A stretch of DNA of 64,000 nucleotides from Billgrantia montanilacus. GTDB lineage: Bacteria > Pseudomonadota > Gammaproteobacteria > Pseudomonadales > Halomonadaceae. The stretch's first letter is position 1, and the number at the start of each line of letters is the position of its first letter. The position numbers were made by a program, and so were the translations under genes. The notes under the pieces were generated by a model. It did not search any database and was not told the origin of the DNA. It worked only from the letters and a program-made list of their open reading frames with translations. This document shows, piece after piece, positions 18,148-27,158 of this stretch. The stretch spans positions 1 through 64,000 of the forward strand of contig NZ_QPII01000014.1 in NCBI RefSeq assembly GCF_003336675.1. Direction: 5' to 3'.

Positions 18148-18181
18148 GGCCGCTCGGATGAGTAAGTCAATGCGCAAGCCA

Positions 18182-18697
18182 TCAGCCGCGGTCCACGATG
18201 CCTGGCGTCAGGTCGAATTCGTCCTCGCTGGGAAAGCTGGCTTCGCCCACCAGACGCCAGGCCGGTTCGACCTCGCTGGGGTGTAGCTGCAGGTACCAGC
18301 GATAGCGCAGGTTGTCGGGCGCCTGGCCGAGATAGCGCCCATCCTTGACATGCTCCAGGACCAGATCCTGGTCCCGGTCGTCCTGGGTAGGAAAGATCAG
18401 CGTCAGATAAAGCCGCTCGGGGCGATCGTCGCCGTCGAGCTGGACAATGATGTCGCTGGTCAGCGGGTCGATGCGCAGGTCGGCGGCCAGATTCAGATCA
18501 TGGGCACGCTGTTGCTTGGCGAGCACCCTATTGATGGCACGTCCGTGCTCGTAGTAGTCCTGCTGTACCAGGCCGTCGGCAGTTCGTATGGCCATGACGG
18601 CCAGGGTCGAGCTGCCGAAGATGGAGGTAAACAGCAGGCCGATCAGGAACCAGGGCCAGAACTGCTTGTACCAGGGGGAGCGGGTCGTCATGGTCAT
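18182..18697 (-). CDS. ccoH: FixH/CcoH family protein, cbb3 assembly
   Basis: 171 residues. One transmembrane helix near the N-terminus (FWPWFLIGLLFTSIFGSSTL) followed by the FixH signature with ADGLVQQDYYEHGRAINR and a periplasmic beta-rich domain. FixH/CcoH is required for stable assembly of cbb3 oxidase. Start overlaps the ccoG stop by four bases (ATGA), so the two are coupled. Confidence 0.92.
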   Translation of the reverse strand: MTMTTRSPWYKQFWPWFLIGLLFTSIFGSSTLAVMAIRTADGLVQQDYYEHGRAINRVLAKQQRAHDLNLAADLRIDPLTSDIIVQLDGDDRPERLYLTLIFPTQDDRDQDLVLEHVKDGRYLGQAPDNLRYRWYLQLHPSEVEPAWRLVGEASFPSEDEFDLTPGIVDRG

Positions 18698-20133
18698 CTC
18701 CGGGCTTCACCGATGAAGCGGGTGTCACGTTCAATGGTGATGCGTTCATTCTGTTGGGACTGCACATGTAGCTGAATCGGATGGCTGGGCAGCTCCAGCA
18801 CGTCGGGGTCGGCAGTTACCTGCACCGCGAACATGCGCGAGGCGCCGGCAGGGACTCGCAGCATGTCGGTATCGATCTCCAGCCCGGGCAAGCCGCTCAC
18901 TTCGAGGCGAAACTCATGATCCTCGCGATCCTGGTTGCGCAGGGTCAGGGTGAAGACATTGCTGATGCGTCCGTCGCGTGTCATCTGGTAGAGCTGTCCG
19001 CGTTCCCGTTCGACCTCGAAGTCCAGCGGCATGCGGTCGCTAAGTGCCCAGATGAAGAGGCCGACCATGACCAGCAGTGCTGCCAGGTAGCCCATCAGCC
19101 GAGGACGCAGGATATGCGACGGCTTGCCTTCCAGGGCGTTCTCGGTGGTATAGCGGATCAGCCCTCGTGGATAGTTCATCTTGTCCATCACGCTGTCGCA
19201 GGCATCGATACAGGCGGCACAGGTGATGCACTCATATTGTAGGCCGTCACGGATGTCGATGCCGGTTGGGCAGACCTGCACGCAGAGATCGCAGTCGATG
19301 CAGTCACCGTAACCGGCTTCCCGCGCCTCCGTGTGGCTGAGACTCTTCTTGCGCGAGCCGCGGGGCTCGCCGCGAGCCTCGTCGTAGGAGACGATCAGGG
19401 TGTCGGCGTCGAACATCACCCCCTGGAAGCGGGCATAGGGGCACATGTAGATACACACCTGCTCGCGCAGCCAGCCGGCATTGAGGTAGGTGAATACCAG
19501 GAAGAAGCCGGACCAGAAGTAGGCCCAGCCGTGGGCCTGGAGGGTAGGCAGCTCCACCACCAGTTCACGGATCGGCGTGAAGTAGCCGACGAAGGTGACC
19601 CCCGTGGCAAGGGCGATCGCGAGCCAGATGACGTGCTTGGCCCCCTTGCGCCACGCCTTGTCCAGGTCCATGGGCTGGCGATCGAGCTTGATGCGTCGAT
19701 TGCGGGAGCCCTCCAGGCGGTGCTCGACCCAGATATAGAGAAAGGTCCAAACGCTCTGGGGGCAGGTGTAGCCGCACCATACGCGGCCGGCAAAGACGGT
19801 GATGAAGAACAGCCCGAAAGCGCAGATGATCAGCAGCCACGACAGGAGGATGAACTCCTGGGGGTAGAAGGTGGCGGTAAAGATATGGAATTCCCGTCCC
19901 GGCAGGTCGAACCAGATCAGCGGACGGTCGCCCCACTGGATCCAGGGCAGACCGAAGAAGGCCAGCATCAGCAGCCAGTTGGCAGAGCGACGCAGGCGCT
20001 GGAAAAATCCTTTTATTTCGCGAACATAGATATGCCGTCGACTGGCATACATCTCCTGCTGGACGATGGCACGCGGTTCGTGGTGGCCCACGGGATTCGG
20101 GGTCACGTCGCGGGCGGGTATCTTCTCACTCAT
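18694..20133 (-). CDS. ccoG: CcoG, polyferredoxin-type cbb3 assembly protein
   Basis: 479 residues. Several membrane helices, the CGYTCPQSVWT motif, and two adjacent [4Fe-4S] ferredoxin motifs (CIDCDLCVQVCP and CITCAACIDACD), then a C-terminal Ig-like FixG domain. In Rhodobacter, CcoG reduces copper during cbb3 CuB assembly. It starts the ccoG-H-I-S-TauE run and is separated from ccoP by about 130 bases that contain a terminator, so it may have its own promoter. Confidence 0.95.
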   Translation of the reverse strand: MSEKIPARDVTPNPVGHHEPRAIVQQEMYASRRHIYVREIKGFFQRLRRSANWLLMLAFFGLPWIQWGDRPLIWFDLPGREFHIFTATFYPQEFILLSWLLIICAFGLFFITVFAGRVWCGYTCPQSVWTFLYIWVEHRLEGSRNRRIKLDRQPMDLDKAWRKGAKHVIWLAIALATGVTFVGYFTPIRELVVELPTLQAHGWAYFWSGFFLVFTYLNAGWLREQVCIYMCPYARFQGVMFDADTLIVSYDEARGEPRGSRKKSLSHTEAREAGYGDCIDCDLCVQVCPTGIDIRDGLQYECITCAACIDACDSVMDKMNYPRGLIRYTTENALEGKPSHILRPRLMGYLAALLVMVGLFIWALSDRMPLDFEVERERGQLYQMTRDGRISNVFTLTLRNQDREDHEFRLEVSGLPGLEIDTDMLRVPAGASRMFAVQVTADPDVLELPSHPIQLHVQSQQNERITIERDTRFIGEARR

Positions 20134-20214
20134 GGCGGACTCGTGGCGGGCAGCGACGGCCCGCAGAAGGGAGGCAGTGAAACGATTTCATTGTATCGAG
20201 GCCTCGTCACCAAG

Positions 20215-20245
20215 AGAAAGGGTGCGACCCCAGGCCGCACCCTCC
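20215..20245 (-). terminator. Probable terminator after ccoP
   Basis: 7-bp stem GGGTGCG / CGCACCC (20220-20226 and 20236-20242). Read on the minus strand it ends in CGCACCCTTTCTCTT, 23 bases beyond the ccoP stop. Confidence 0.6.
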
Positions 20246-20264
20246 TTACCGCTCGGCAACGTCC

Positions 20265-21194
20265 TCAGTCGCGAAAGCGCAGGCTGTAGACGTAGGCTGC
20301 GACCAGGTGGACACGTTCCTCGCCGATGTAGGCTTCCTGGGCCGGCATATGGCCATTGCGGCCGTTACGCAGGGTCTGGCGAACCGAGTCGGCAACGCTC
20401 TGGCCGGGCGCCTGATAGAGCCAGGTGTCGTTGGTCAGGTTCGGTGCGCCCAGCGCCTGATTGCCACTGCCATCCGGCGAGTGGCAGGCGGCGCAGACCG
20501 ACGCGAAGACCGAGGCCCCCTGCTCGGCGCGCTCGGCGTCGTGTTCGAGGTCGGAAAGCGCCAGGACGTGCTGAGTGACGTTCTCGATGTTATTTGCGCC
20601 AAGCGACTGGAAGGCGGGCATCAGGCCGTTACGCCCTCTGGCCAGCGACGTCATGATCTGCTCCGGCTCGCCGCCGTAGAGCCAGTCGTCGTTGGTCAGG
20701 TTGGGAAAGCCGTAGCCACCCTGGGCGTTGGCGCCGTGACACACCGCGCAATTGTTCAGGTAGATGCGTTCGGCTACCTGCATGGCCTCCTCGTCCTGGG
20801 CCAGGTCGGGAATCGGAATCTCCTGGTACTGGGCGAAGATCGGCGTGAAGCGCTCCTCGGCCCGGGCTACCTCCTCTTCCCACTGGCCTTCCTGGGTCCA
20901 GCCGAGCAGGCCGGCGAAATTGCCCAGACCCGGATAGAGCAGCAGGTAACCGAGCGAGAACACCACGGTCGCCACGTAGAGCTGGAACCACCAGCGTGGC
21001 AGCGGGTTATCGTACTCCTCGATCTCGTCGGCGGCGTGGCCGGTGGTTTCGACATTGCCCTCGGCGTCCGGCACCTTGTCGGTTTTGCGGTTGGCGTAGA
21101 GGATCCAGAAGGCAAAGGCAATGGAGCCCAGTGTGATGACGATGATCCAGGCGCTCCAGAACCCGGAAAGGGAGTCATCCCAAAGATTATTCAT
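20265..21194 (-). CDS. ccoP: cbb3 cytochrome c oxidase subunit III (diheme) CcoP
   Basis: 309 residues. Two N-terminal helices (around residues 7-30 and 65-85) anchor the protein; two cytochrome c domains carry CAVCH and CAACH heme sites, each with a later Met ligand context (NGLMPAF, NGHMPAQ). It receives electrons from soluble cytochrome c and passes them to CcoO/CcoN. Start overlaps the ccoQ stop by four bases. Confidence 0.96.
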   Translation of the reverse strand: MNNLWDDSLSGFWSAWIIVITLGSIAFAFWILYANRKTDKVPDAEGNVETTGHAADEIEEYDNPLPRWWFQLYVATVVFSLGYLLLYPGLGNFAGLLGWTQEGQWEEEVARAEERFTPIFAQYQEIPIPDLAQDEEAMQVAERIYLNNCAVCHGANAQGGYGFPNLTNDDWLYGGEPEQIMTSLARGRNGLMPAFQSLGANNIENVTQHVLALSDLEHDAERAEQGASVFASVCAACHSPDGSGNQALGAPNLTNDTWLYQAPGQSVADSVRQTLRNGRNGHMPAQEAYIGEERVHLVAAYVYSLRFRD

Positions 21195-21427
21195 GTGTTT
21201 CTGTCTCCCTGGTTCGTACGGGAATCGCCATTGTTGTCCTGCTCTCGGATCGAGCGGGGCGAGGCGCTGCTGTCACGTGTTGTCTGGTCATCGTCATCGG
21301 CGAAGGGCAGGTTGGCCGCCTCGTCGAAATCCGGTTTACGTCGCCGGGAGTAGGCCCACCAGGTGATGCCGAGGAAGGCGACGATCAGCAAGAAGGTGAT
21401 AATGCCGCGAAACGTGCCGGTATCCAT
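21191..21427 (-). CDS. ccoQ: cbb3 oxidase small subunit CcoQ
   Basis: 78 residues from ATG 21427, two bases after the ccoO stop. A single helix FRGIITFLLIVAFLGITWWA is followed by SRRRKPDFDEAANLPF, the common CcoQ motif, and then a long acidic, low-complexity tail (DDDDQTTRDSS onward) longer than in most CcoQ. Stabilises the cbb3 complex. Confidence 0.93.
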   Translation of the reverse strand: MDTGTFRGIITFLLIVAFLGITWWAYSRRRKPDFDEAANLPFADDDDQTTRDSSASPRSIREQDNNGDSRTNQGDRNT

Positions 21428-21429
21428 GA

Positions 21430-22038
21430 TCAACGCGTGCCCTCGAGCACGGTGCCCAGCTGCTGCAGGTAGGCGACCAGTGCAGTGATTTCCTGCTGGC
21501 CGCGTACCTCGCGGGTGGCGTTCTCGATGGCTTCGTCGGTATAAGGCACGCCGAGTGCGCGCAGGGCCTTCATCTTGCCAGGCGTATTGTTGCCGTCCAG
21601 CGTGCGCTCGAACAGCCACGGGTAGGCTGGCATGATCGAACCCGGGACCACGTCACGCGGGTTGTACATGTGAGCGCGATGCCAGTCGTCGCTGTAGCGG
21701 CCGCCGACACGTGCCAGGTCCGGGCCGGTGCGCTTGGAGCCCCACAGGAAGTTGTGCTCGTAGATGAACTCGCCGGCCACGCTGTAGTGTCCATAGCGCT
21801 CGGTCTCGGCACGGAAGGGGCGGATCATCTGAGAGTGACAGCCGACGCAACCCTCCCGGCGATAGATGTCACGGCCCTCAAGCTCCAGGGCGGAGAGCGG
21901 GCGCAGGCCTTCGACCGGCTCGGTGGTCTGCTTCTGGAAGAACAGCGGCACGATCTCGGCCAGGCCGCCGAAGCTGATCACCACCAGGATCAACACGGCG
22001 AGCAGGCCTACGTTCTTTTCGACAATCTCGTGTTTCAT
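21430..22038 (-). CDS. ccoO: cbb3 oxidase monoheme subunit CcoO
   Basis: 202 residues. N-terminal membrane anchor ([20 protein letters not shown]), then one heme c site [11 protein letters not shown] with the family block [11 protein letters not shown] and a late Met in [11 protein letters not shown]. Passes electrons from CcoP to the catalytic subunit. It lies 22 bases after ccoN in the standard N-O-Q-P order. Confidence 0.96.
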   Translation of the reverse strand: MKHEIVEKNVGLLAVLILVVISFGGLAEIVPLFFQKQTTEPVEGLRPLSALELEGRDIYRREGCVGCHSQMIRPFRAETERYGHYSVAGEFIYEHNFLWGSKRTGPDLARVGGRYSDDWHRAHMYNPRDVVPGSIMPAYPWLFERTLDGNNTPGKMKALRALGVPYTDEAIENATREVRGQQEITALVAYLQQLGTVLEGTR

Positions 22039-22060
22039 TGGTGTCGGTATCCCCGGTTGC

Positions 22061-23485
22061 TCAGGCGGTCTGCGGAATCGGATGTTGCACGGCTTCGCTG
22101 CGCTGGATGGTCCTGAAGACGTTGTAAGCCATGATCAGCATGCCAACGATCCAGAACAGACCGCCGATCAGGCGCACGATGTAGCCCGGACCGCTGGCCT
22201 CGACGGATTCCATGAAGGTGTACATCAGGGTGCCGTCGGGGTTGATGGCGCGCCACATCAGGCCCTGCAGGATGCCATTGACCCACATGGAAGCGATGTA
22301 GAGCACGGTACCGATGGTGGCCAGCCAGAAGTGCACCGCGATCATGCCTACGGAGTACATTTCGGTGCGACCGAACAGGCGCGGGATCAGGTGGTACATG
22401 GAGCCGATGGTGATCATCGCCACCCAGCCCAGCGCGCCGGCATGGACGTGGCCGATGGTCCAGTCGGTGTAGTGCGACAGAGCGTTGACAGTCTTGATCG
22501 CCATCATCGGCCCTTCGAAGGTGGACATGCCGTAGAATGACAGGGCAACCACCAGGAAACGCAGGGTCGGGTCGGTGCGCAGCTTATGCCAGGCGCCGGA
22601 GAGGGTCATCATGCCGTTGATCATGCCACCCCATGAGGGAGCCAGCAGGATGATCGACATGACCATGCCCAGTGACTGGGCCCAGTCGGGCAGGGCGGTG
22701 TAGTGCAGGTGGTGCGGGCCGGCCCACATGTAGATCATGATGAGCGCCCAGAAGTGGACGATGGACAGGCGATAGGAGTAGATCGGGCGTTCGGCCTGCT
22801 TGGGGACGAAGTAGTACATCATGCCGAGGAAGCCGGCGGTGAGGAAGAAGCCGACCGCGTTGTGCCCGTACCACCACTGCACCATGGCATCGATGGTGCC
22901 GGAGTAGATGGAGATCGAGTACATGGCGGTGACCGGGATCGCCGCATTATTGACGATGTGCAGCACGGCCACGGTCAGAATGAAGGCAGCGAAGAACCAG
23001 TTGGCCACATAGATGTGCGAGGTCTTGCGCTGCTTGATGGTCATCAGGAAAACGATGGCATAGCTGACCCAGACCGCGGCGATCAGGATATTGATCGGCC
23101 ATTCGAGCTCGGCGTACTCCTTGGTGGTGGTGTAGCCCAGCGGCAGGGTGATCACCGCAGACACGATCACAGCCTGCCAACCCCAGAAGGTGAATGCCGC
23201 CAGCTTGTCGGAGAACAGCCGCGCCTGACAGGTACGCTGCACGACATAGTAGGAGGTCGCCATCAGCGCCGAACCACCGAAAGCGAAGATGACGGCATTG
23301 GTGTGCAACGGCCTCAGGCGGCCAAAGCTTGTCCATGGCAGGTCGAGGTTGAGTTGCGGCCATACCAGCTGTGCGGCAAGGATGACACCGAGGAGCATGC
23401 CCACGATGCCCCACACGACTGTCATGATCGCGAACTGCCGAACTACCTTGTAATTGTAGGTCGGGTGCTCTAATGCTGTGCTCAT
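22061..23485 (-). CDS. ccoN: cbb3 oxidase catalytic subunit CcoN
   Basis: 474 residues from ATG 23485 ([15 protein letters not shown]); the frame stays open upstream but crosses the divergent promoter region. About 12 helices. Heme b and b3/CuB histidine motifs include [40 protein letters not shown] and [15 protein letters not shown]. Reduces oxygen at high affinity and pumps protons. First gene of ccoNOQP. A minus-strand -10-like TAGAAT lies at 23586-23581; a clean FNR site was not found. Confidence 0.96.
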   Translation of the reverse strand: MSTALEHPTYNYKVVRQFAIMTVVWGIVGMLLGVILAAQLVWPQLNLDLPWTSFGRLRPLHTNAVIFAFGGSALMATSYYVVQRTCQARLFSDKLAAFTFWGWQAVIVSAVITLPLGYTTTKEYAELEWPINILIAAVWVSYAIVFLMTIKQRKTSHIYVANWFFAAFILTVAVLHIVNNAAIPVTAMYSISIYSGTIDAMVQWWYGHNAVGFFLTAGFLGMMYYFVPKQAERPIYSYRLSIVHFWALIMIYMWAGPHHLHYTALPDWAQSLGMVMSIILLAPSWGGMINGMMTLSGAWHKLRTDPTLRFLVVALSFYGMSTFEGPMMAIKTVNALSHYTDWTIGHVHAGALGWVAMITIGSMYHLIPRLFGRTEMYSVGMIAVHFWLATIGTVLYIASMWVNGILQGLMWRAINPDGTLMYTFMESVEASGPGYIVRLIGGLFWIVGMLIMAYNVFRTIQRSEAVQHPIPQTA

Positions 23486-23647
23486 GTCAGGTTCCCATCG
23501 AACGCGTATCGAGAGCCGGTCGTGACGGATGCCGCAGCCGACGCTCACGGTTGGGTGAAGCAGGTCAGAAAACAAGATGGATTCTATCGCAGCCGCATCG
23601 CAGACTGAAACATGCCCAAGGGCGAAACTCACACAGGAGTTTGACCG

Positions 23648-24379
23648 GTGTCGTACTTTGCGCGACTTGATCGGGTAGCAATTTCTTCGGCACGCCTTCG
23701 AGAGCGTCTTCTCGAAGGAGAGACGGGGCGCTGGCGTGTCGAGGGGCTGGGCCCGCTGGAAGTCGAAGGCGACGGCAGTGCGGGCCGGCTTCTGATCGCC
23801 CATGGGGCGGGGGCTGGGCAGGGGTCGCCCTTCATGAGCCAGCTGCGCGCTGGCCTGGCAGAACATGGGGTTCAGACCCTGGCCGTCGAGTTCGCTTACA
23901 TGCAACGCATGCAGAAAGAGGCCAAGCGTTTCCCGCCCCCACGCATCGATCGGCTGGTGGATGAATTGAGCGCCTGGTGCGACATTCTGACACATTCCGA
24001 ACTGGGTAGTTTCTGGCTGGGCGGAAAGTCAATGGGTGGGCGAGCAGCCAGTTTGCTGGCGGCCCGTGACCAGGCCGCTGGCCTGATACTTTGCGGCTAC
24101 CCCTTCCATCCGCCGGGCAAGCCGGACAGCCTGAGGCTGTCTCATTGGCCGCTGCTTGCCTGCCCGACTCTGGTGCTGCAGGGCAGTCGCGATCCTTTCG
24201 GGAGCGCCGAGGAGATCGAAGGCTATCGGCTGGGCGAGAATGTGGCGGTGCATCTGCTGGAAGATGGCGACCACGACTGGAAGCCGCGCCGCGCTTCCGG
24301 CCTCACCCAGGAAGAGTTGATCGAGCAGGCCGCTGGCGAGATCGCCGCCTTCATGCTGCGGCACCCTCAAAGGCATTGA
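23648..24379 (+). CDS. Alpha/beta hydrolase of the KANL3/Tex30 family
   Basis: 243 residues from GTG 23648; AGGAG lies 9 bases upstream and no ATG fits. [14 protein letters not shown] forms the oxyanion-loop region, the nucleophile elbow is GGKSMGGR, and LQGSRDPFG and DGDHDW supply the acidic residue and catalytic His. This is the dienelactone-hydrolase-like Tex30 group; the substrate is not known. Divergent from ccoN and directly upstream of the tRNA cluster, whose promoter overlaps its stop codon. Confidence 0.83.
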   Translation: MSYFARLDRVAISSARLRERLLEGETGRWRVEGLGPLEVEGDGSAGRLLIAHGAGAGQGSPFMSQLRAGLAEHGVQTLAVEFAYMQRMQKEAKRFPPPRIDRLVDELSAWCDILTHSELGSFWLGGKSMGGRAASLLAARDQAAGLILCGYPFHPPGKPDSLRLSHWPLLACPTLVLQGSRDPFGSAEEIEGYRLGENVAVHLLEDGDHDWKPRRASGLTQEELIEQAAGEIAAFMLRHPQRH

Positions 24380-24403
24380 CAACCAAGCGGATCCCTGTAG
24401 AAT
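24376..24403 (+). promoter_or_regulatory. Sigma-70 promoter of the tRNA-Val/Asp cluster
   Basis: TTGACA (24376-24381), a 16-base spacer and TAGAAT (24398-24403). Start predicted near 24410, about 12 bases before the first tRNA. The -35 overlaps the hydrolase stop codon. Confidence 0.75.
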
Positions 24404-24421
24404 TCAGCGCCACATGACCGG

Positions 24422-24497
24422 GGGTGGTTAGCTCAGTTGGGAGAGCACCAGCCTTACAAGCTGGGGGTCACTGGTTCGAACCCAGTACCACCCACCA
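24422..24497 (+). tRNA. tRNA-Val (anticodon TAC)
   Basis: 76 bases including encoded CCA. Acceptor GGGTGGT/ACCACCC, anticodon stem CCAGC/GCTGG with loop CTTACAA, T arm CTGG-TTCGAAC-CCAG. Confidence 0.97.
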
Positions 24498-24538
24498 TCG
24501 CTTTCGGGGTGATACCGATCATGTAGGAAGCACGCAGC

Positions 24539-24615
24539 GGACCGGTAGTTCAGTTGGTTAGAATGCCGGCCTGTCACGCCGGAGGTCGCGGGTTCGAGTC
24601 CCGTCCGGTCCGCCA
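24539..24615 (+). tRNA. tRNA-Asp (anticodon GTC), copy 1
   Basis: 77 bases including CCA. Acceptor GGACCGG/CCGGTCC, anticodon loop CTGTCAC, T loop TTCGAGT. Identical to copies 2 and 3. Confidence 0.97.
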
Positions 24616-24642
24616 ACTGTTTCTGATGTCATGTCGTCTTGT

Positions 24643-24719
24643 GGACCGGTAGTTCAGTTGGTTAGAATGCCGGCCTGTCACGCCGGAGGTCGCGGGTTCG
24701 AGTCCCGTCCGGTCCGCCA
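24643..24719 (+). tRNA. tRNA-Asp (anticodon GTC), copy 2
   Basis: Same 77 bases as copy 1, 27 bases further downstream, with unrelated flanking sequence. Confidence 0.97.
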
Positions 24720-24783
24720 CGATGACTGGCACGCAGTTTTGAGTAGAGCAGGGCTGTATTAGTAAATGAAGTGCGGTATCCGT

Positions 24784-24860
24784 GGGTGATTAGCTCAGTT
24801 GGTTAGAGCACCAGCCTCACATGCTGGGGGTCACTGGTTCGAATCCGGTATCACCCACCA
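24784..24860 (+). tRNA. tRNA-Val (anticodon CAC)
   Basis: 77 bases including CCA. Acceptor GGGTGAT/ATCACCC, anticodon stem CCAGC/GCTGG with loop CTCACAT. With the TAC tRNA it covers the GUA and GUG codons. Confidence 0.96.
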
Positions 24861-24863
24861 CGC

Positions 24864-24940
24864 GGACCGGTAGTTCAGTTGGTTAGAATGCCGGCCTGTC
24901 ACGCCGGAGGTCGCGGGTTCGAGTCCCGTCCGGTCCGCCA
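24864..24940 (+). tRNA. tRNA-Asp (anticodon GTC), copy 3
   Basis: Same 77 bases as copies 1 and 2; begins three bases after tRNA-Val(CAC). Confidence 0.97.
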
Positions 24941-24952
24941 ACACGATATTCC

Positions 24953-24985
24953 AGACCCCGAGCCAAATGGCTTGGGGTCTTTCGT
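24953..24985 (+). terminator. Terminator of the tRNA cluster
   Basis: 12-bp stem AGACCCCGAGCC / GGCTTGGGGTCT (one G-T pair) with an AAAT loop, followed by TTTCGT; 12 bases after the last tRNA. Confidence 0.88.
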
Positions 24986-25129
24986 CTGTGCACGGTTTTT
25001 CCTTTCCTGTCTCCTCTTGCTCTTCCTCTGCGCTATGCTGCTTTCGCCTATGGCGAATCATTACCTTTGCGCATCTTGCCTGGCTATCATACAGTTGTTT
25101 GAAACCTTGACCAGCAGGAGGAGTTCGGC

Positions 25130-27139
25130 GTGCGCTACCCTCATCTCTTTCGCCCGCTTGAAGTGGGTCACCTGACGCTGCCCAACCGAGTGCTGATGGG
25201 CTCCATGCATACCAATCTCGAGGAGGCGCCCAACGGTTTTTCCCGCCTGGCGGCCTTCTATGCCGAGCGTGCCCGGGAGGGCGTCGGGCTGATCGTCACG
25301 GGCGGCATCGCCCCCAACCCCGAGGGTGCCGTTTTTCAGGGTGCGGCAACCCTGGAGCGGAGCGAGCAGGTGGCGAATCATCGCGGCGTGGTCGAGGCGG
25401 TTCATGCCGAGGGCGGACATATCTGCATGCAGATTCTTCACGCCGGCCGTTACGCCTACTCCCCTGAGCTGGTGGCGCCGTCGCCGATCCAGGCGCCCAT
25501 CAACCCGTTCGCGCCCCGGGAGCTCGCCGCGAAGGAGGTCGAGGGACAGATCGCCGACTATGTGCGCTGCGCCACCCTGGCCCGTGAAGCCGGTTACGAC
25601 GGCGTCGAGGTAATGGGGTCCGAAGGCTACCTGATCAACCAGTTTCTGTGCCTGCGTACCAATCATCGCAGCGACGAGTGGGGCGGTGCGTTCGAGAATC
25701 GCATGCGCTTTGCCGTCGACATCGTCAAGGGAATCCGCCAGGCGGTGGGGGAGGACTTTCTCATCATCTTCCGCCTGTCGATGATCGATTTGGTGGACGA
25801 GGGCAGTACCTGGGAGGAAGTCGTCACCCTGGGGCGGGCCCTCGAGACCGCGGGCGTCAACCTCATCAATACCGGTATCGGCTGGCACGAGGCGCGCGTG
25901 CCCACCATCGTCACCAGCGTGCCACGGGCCGCCTTCACCGAGGTGACCCGGCGCATGAAGGCCGAGCTCAGCGTGCCGCTGATCACCACCAACCGCATCA
26001 ACATGCCAAACGTGGCCGAACGGGTGCTGGCGGACGGCCACGCGGACATGGTTTCCATGGCACGCCCCTTCCTGGCCGACCCGGCCTGGATCACCAAGGC
26101 GGCGGAAGGGCGTAGCGAGGAGATCAATACCTGTATCGCCTGCAATCAGGCGTGTCTCGATCACACCTTCCAGGGCAAGCTGACCTCCTGTCTGGTCAAC
26201 CCCCGGGCCTGTCACGAGACTGAGCTCGAGATACTTCCCGCCGAGACGGTGCGTGACATCGCCGTGGTTGGTGGCGGGCCGGCCGGTCTCTCGGCTGCCG
26301 TCACCGCGGCAAGGCGGGGGCATCGCGTGGTGCTGTTCGAGCGCAATAGCGAATTGGGTGGACAGTTCAACCTGGCGCGAAAGATCCCCGGCAAGGAGGA
26401 GTTCGACGAGACCCTGCGCTACTTCAGGGTCATGCTCGACAAGCACGGTGTCTCGGTGCGTCTCAACTGCGATGCCGATCTCCACACGCTCAAAGGCTTC
26501 GATGCCGTGGTGCTGGCCAGTGGCGTCCAGCCACGCCAACTCTCGCTGCCGGGTCATGACCACCCGAAGGTGCTCAGCTACCCCATGGCCATCCATCACC
26601 CCGAGCGCGTGGGACGTCGAGTGGCGATTATCGGTGCTGGCGGGATCGGTTTCGATGTGGCCGAATTGCTCACCCATGTGGGTCATCCCGCCATGAATAC
26701 CGAGGCCTGGTGCGCCGAATGGGGGGTAGACCTCACCGTTTCCGAGCGAGGCGGTATCGCCCCGCCGCAGCGCCCCGATACGCCGAGGCAGGTCTTTCTG
26801 CTGCAGCGCAAGTCCTCCAAGCCGGGCAAGGGGCTGGGCAAGACCACGGGTTGGGTGCACCGTGCCTCGCTGAAGCATCGTGGTGTCGAATCCCTGTCAG
26901 GCTGCGAGTACATGGGCATCGATGACGATGGTCTCCACATCCGCCAGGATGGTGAGCCGAGGCTGCTCGAGGTCGACAGCATCGTTGTCTGCGCCGGGCA
27001 GAACCCGGTGCGCGAGCTCTTCGAGCCGCTGCAGGCGTCGGGTGTGGAGGTACACATGATCGGCGGCGCCGACGAGGCGGCCGAATTGGACGCCAAGCGC
27101 GCCATCGAACAGGGCACTCGTGTCTCGGCCAGCCTTTGA
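25130..27139 (+). CDS. fadH: NADPH-dependent 2,4-dienoyl-CoA reductase
   Basis: 669 residues, the length of E. coli FadH. GTG start at 25130 with GGAGGAG upstream. N-terminal TIM barrel (about 1-370) with NRVLMGSMHTNLEE, ILHAGRYAYSP and EVMGSEGYLINQF; iron-sulfur cysteines in CIACNQACLDH plus C at LTSCLVNPRAC; then an FAD-binding segment VVGGGPAGLSAA (near 380) and an NADPH Rossmann segment IIGAGGIGFDVA (near 502). Reduces 2,4-dienoyl-CoA during beta-oxidation of polyunsaturated fatty acids in the cytoplasm. Monocistronic; convergent with the regulator that follows. Confidence 0.94.
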   Translation: MRYPHLFRPLEVGHLTLPNRVLMGSMHTNLEEAPNGFSRLAAFYAERAREGVGLIVTGGIAPNPEGAVFQGAATLERSEQVANHRGVVEAVHAEGGHICMQILHAGRYAYSPELVAPSPIQAPINPFAPRELAAKEVEGQIADYVRCATLAREAGYDGVEVMGSEGYLINQFLCLRTNHRSDEWGGAFENRMRFAVDIVKGIRQAVGEDFLIIFRLSMIDLVDEGSTWEEVVTLGRALETAGVNLINTGIGWHEARVPTIVTSVPRAAFTEVTRRMKAELSVPLITTNRINMPNVAERVLADGHADMVSMARPFLADPAWITKAAEGRSEEINTCIACNQACLDHTFQGKLTSCLVNPRACHETELEILPAETVRDIAVVGGGPAGLSAAVTAARRGHRVVLFERNSELGGQFNLARKIPGKEEFDETLRYFRVMLDKHGVSVRLNCDADLHTLKGFDAVVLASGVQPRQLSLPGHDHPKVLSYPMAIHHPERVGRRVAIIGAGGIGFDVAELLTHVGHPAMNTEAWCAEWGVDLTVSERGGIAPPQRPDTPRQVFLLQRKSSKPGKGLGKTTGWVHRASLKHRGVESLSGCEYMGIDDDGLHIRQDGEPRLLEVDSIVVCAGQNPVRELFEPLQASGVEVHMIGGADEAAELDAKRAIEQGTRVSASL

Positions 27140-27158
27140 GCGAGCGTACCGTAGCGTC

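Noticed and set aside
23641..23654. TTGACCGGTGTCGT as an FNR site for ccoN
   Set aside because: Only one half site is good, and its distance from the -10-like TAGAAT (about -73) is not a clear fit. Kept as possible but unsupported.
24422..24940. Direct repeats in the tRNA region as a CRISPR-like array
   Set aside because: The repeats are tRNA-Asp and tRNA-Val genes with full cloverleaf features.
25061..26878. 605-codon open frame antisense to fadH
   Set aside because: Fully overlaps the well-supported fadH and gives no recognisable protein.
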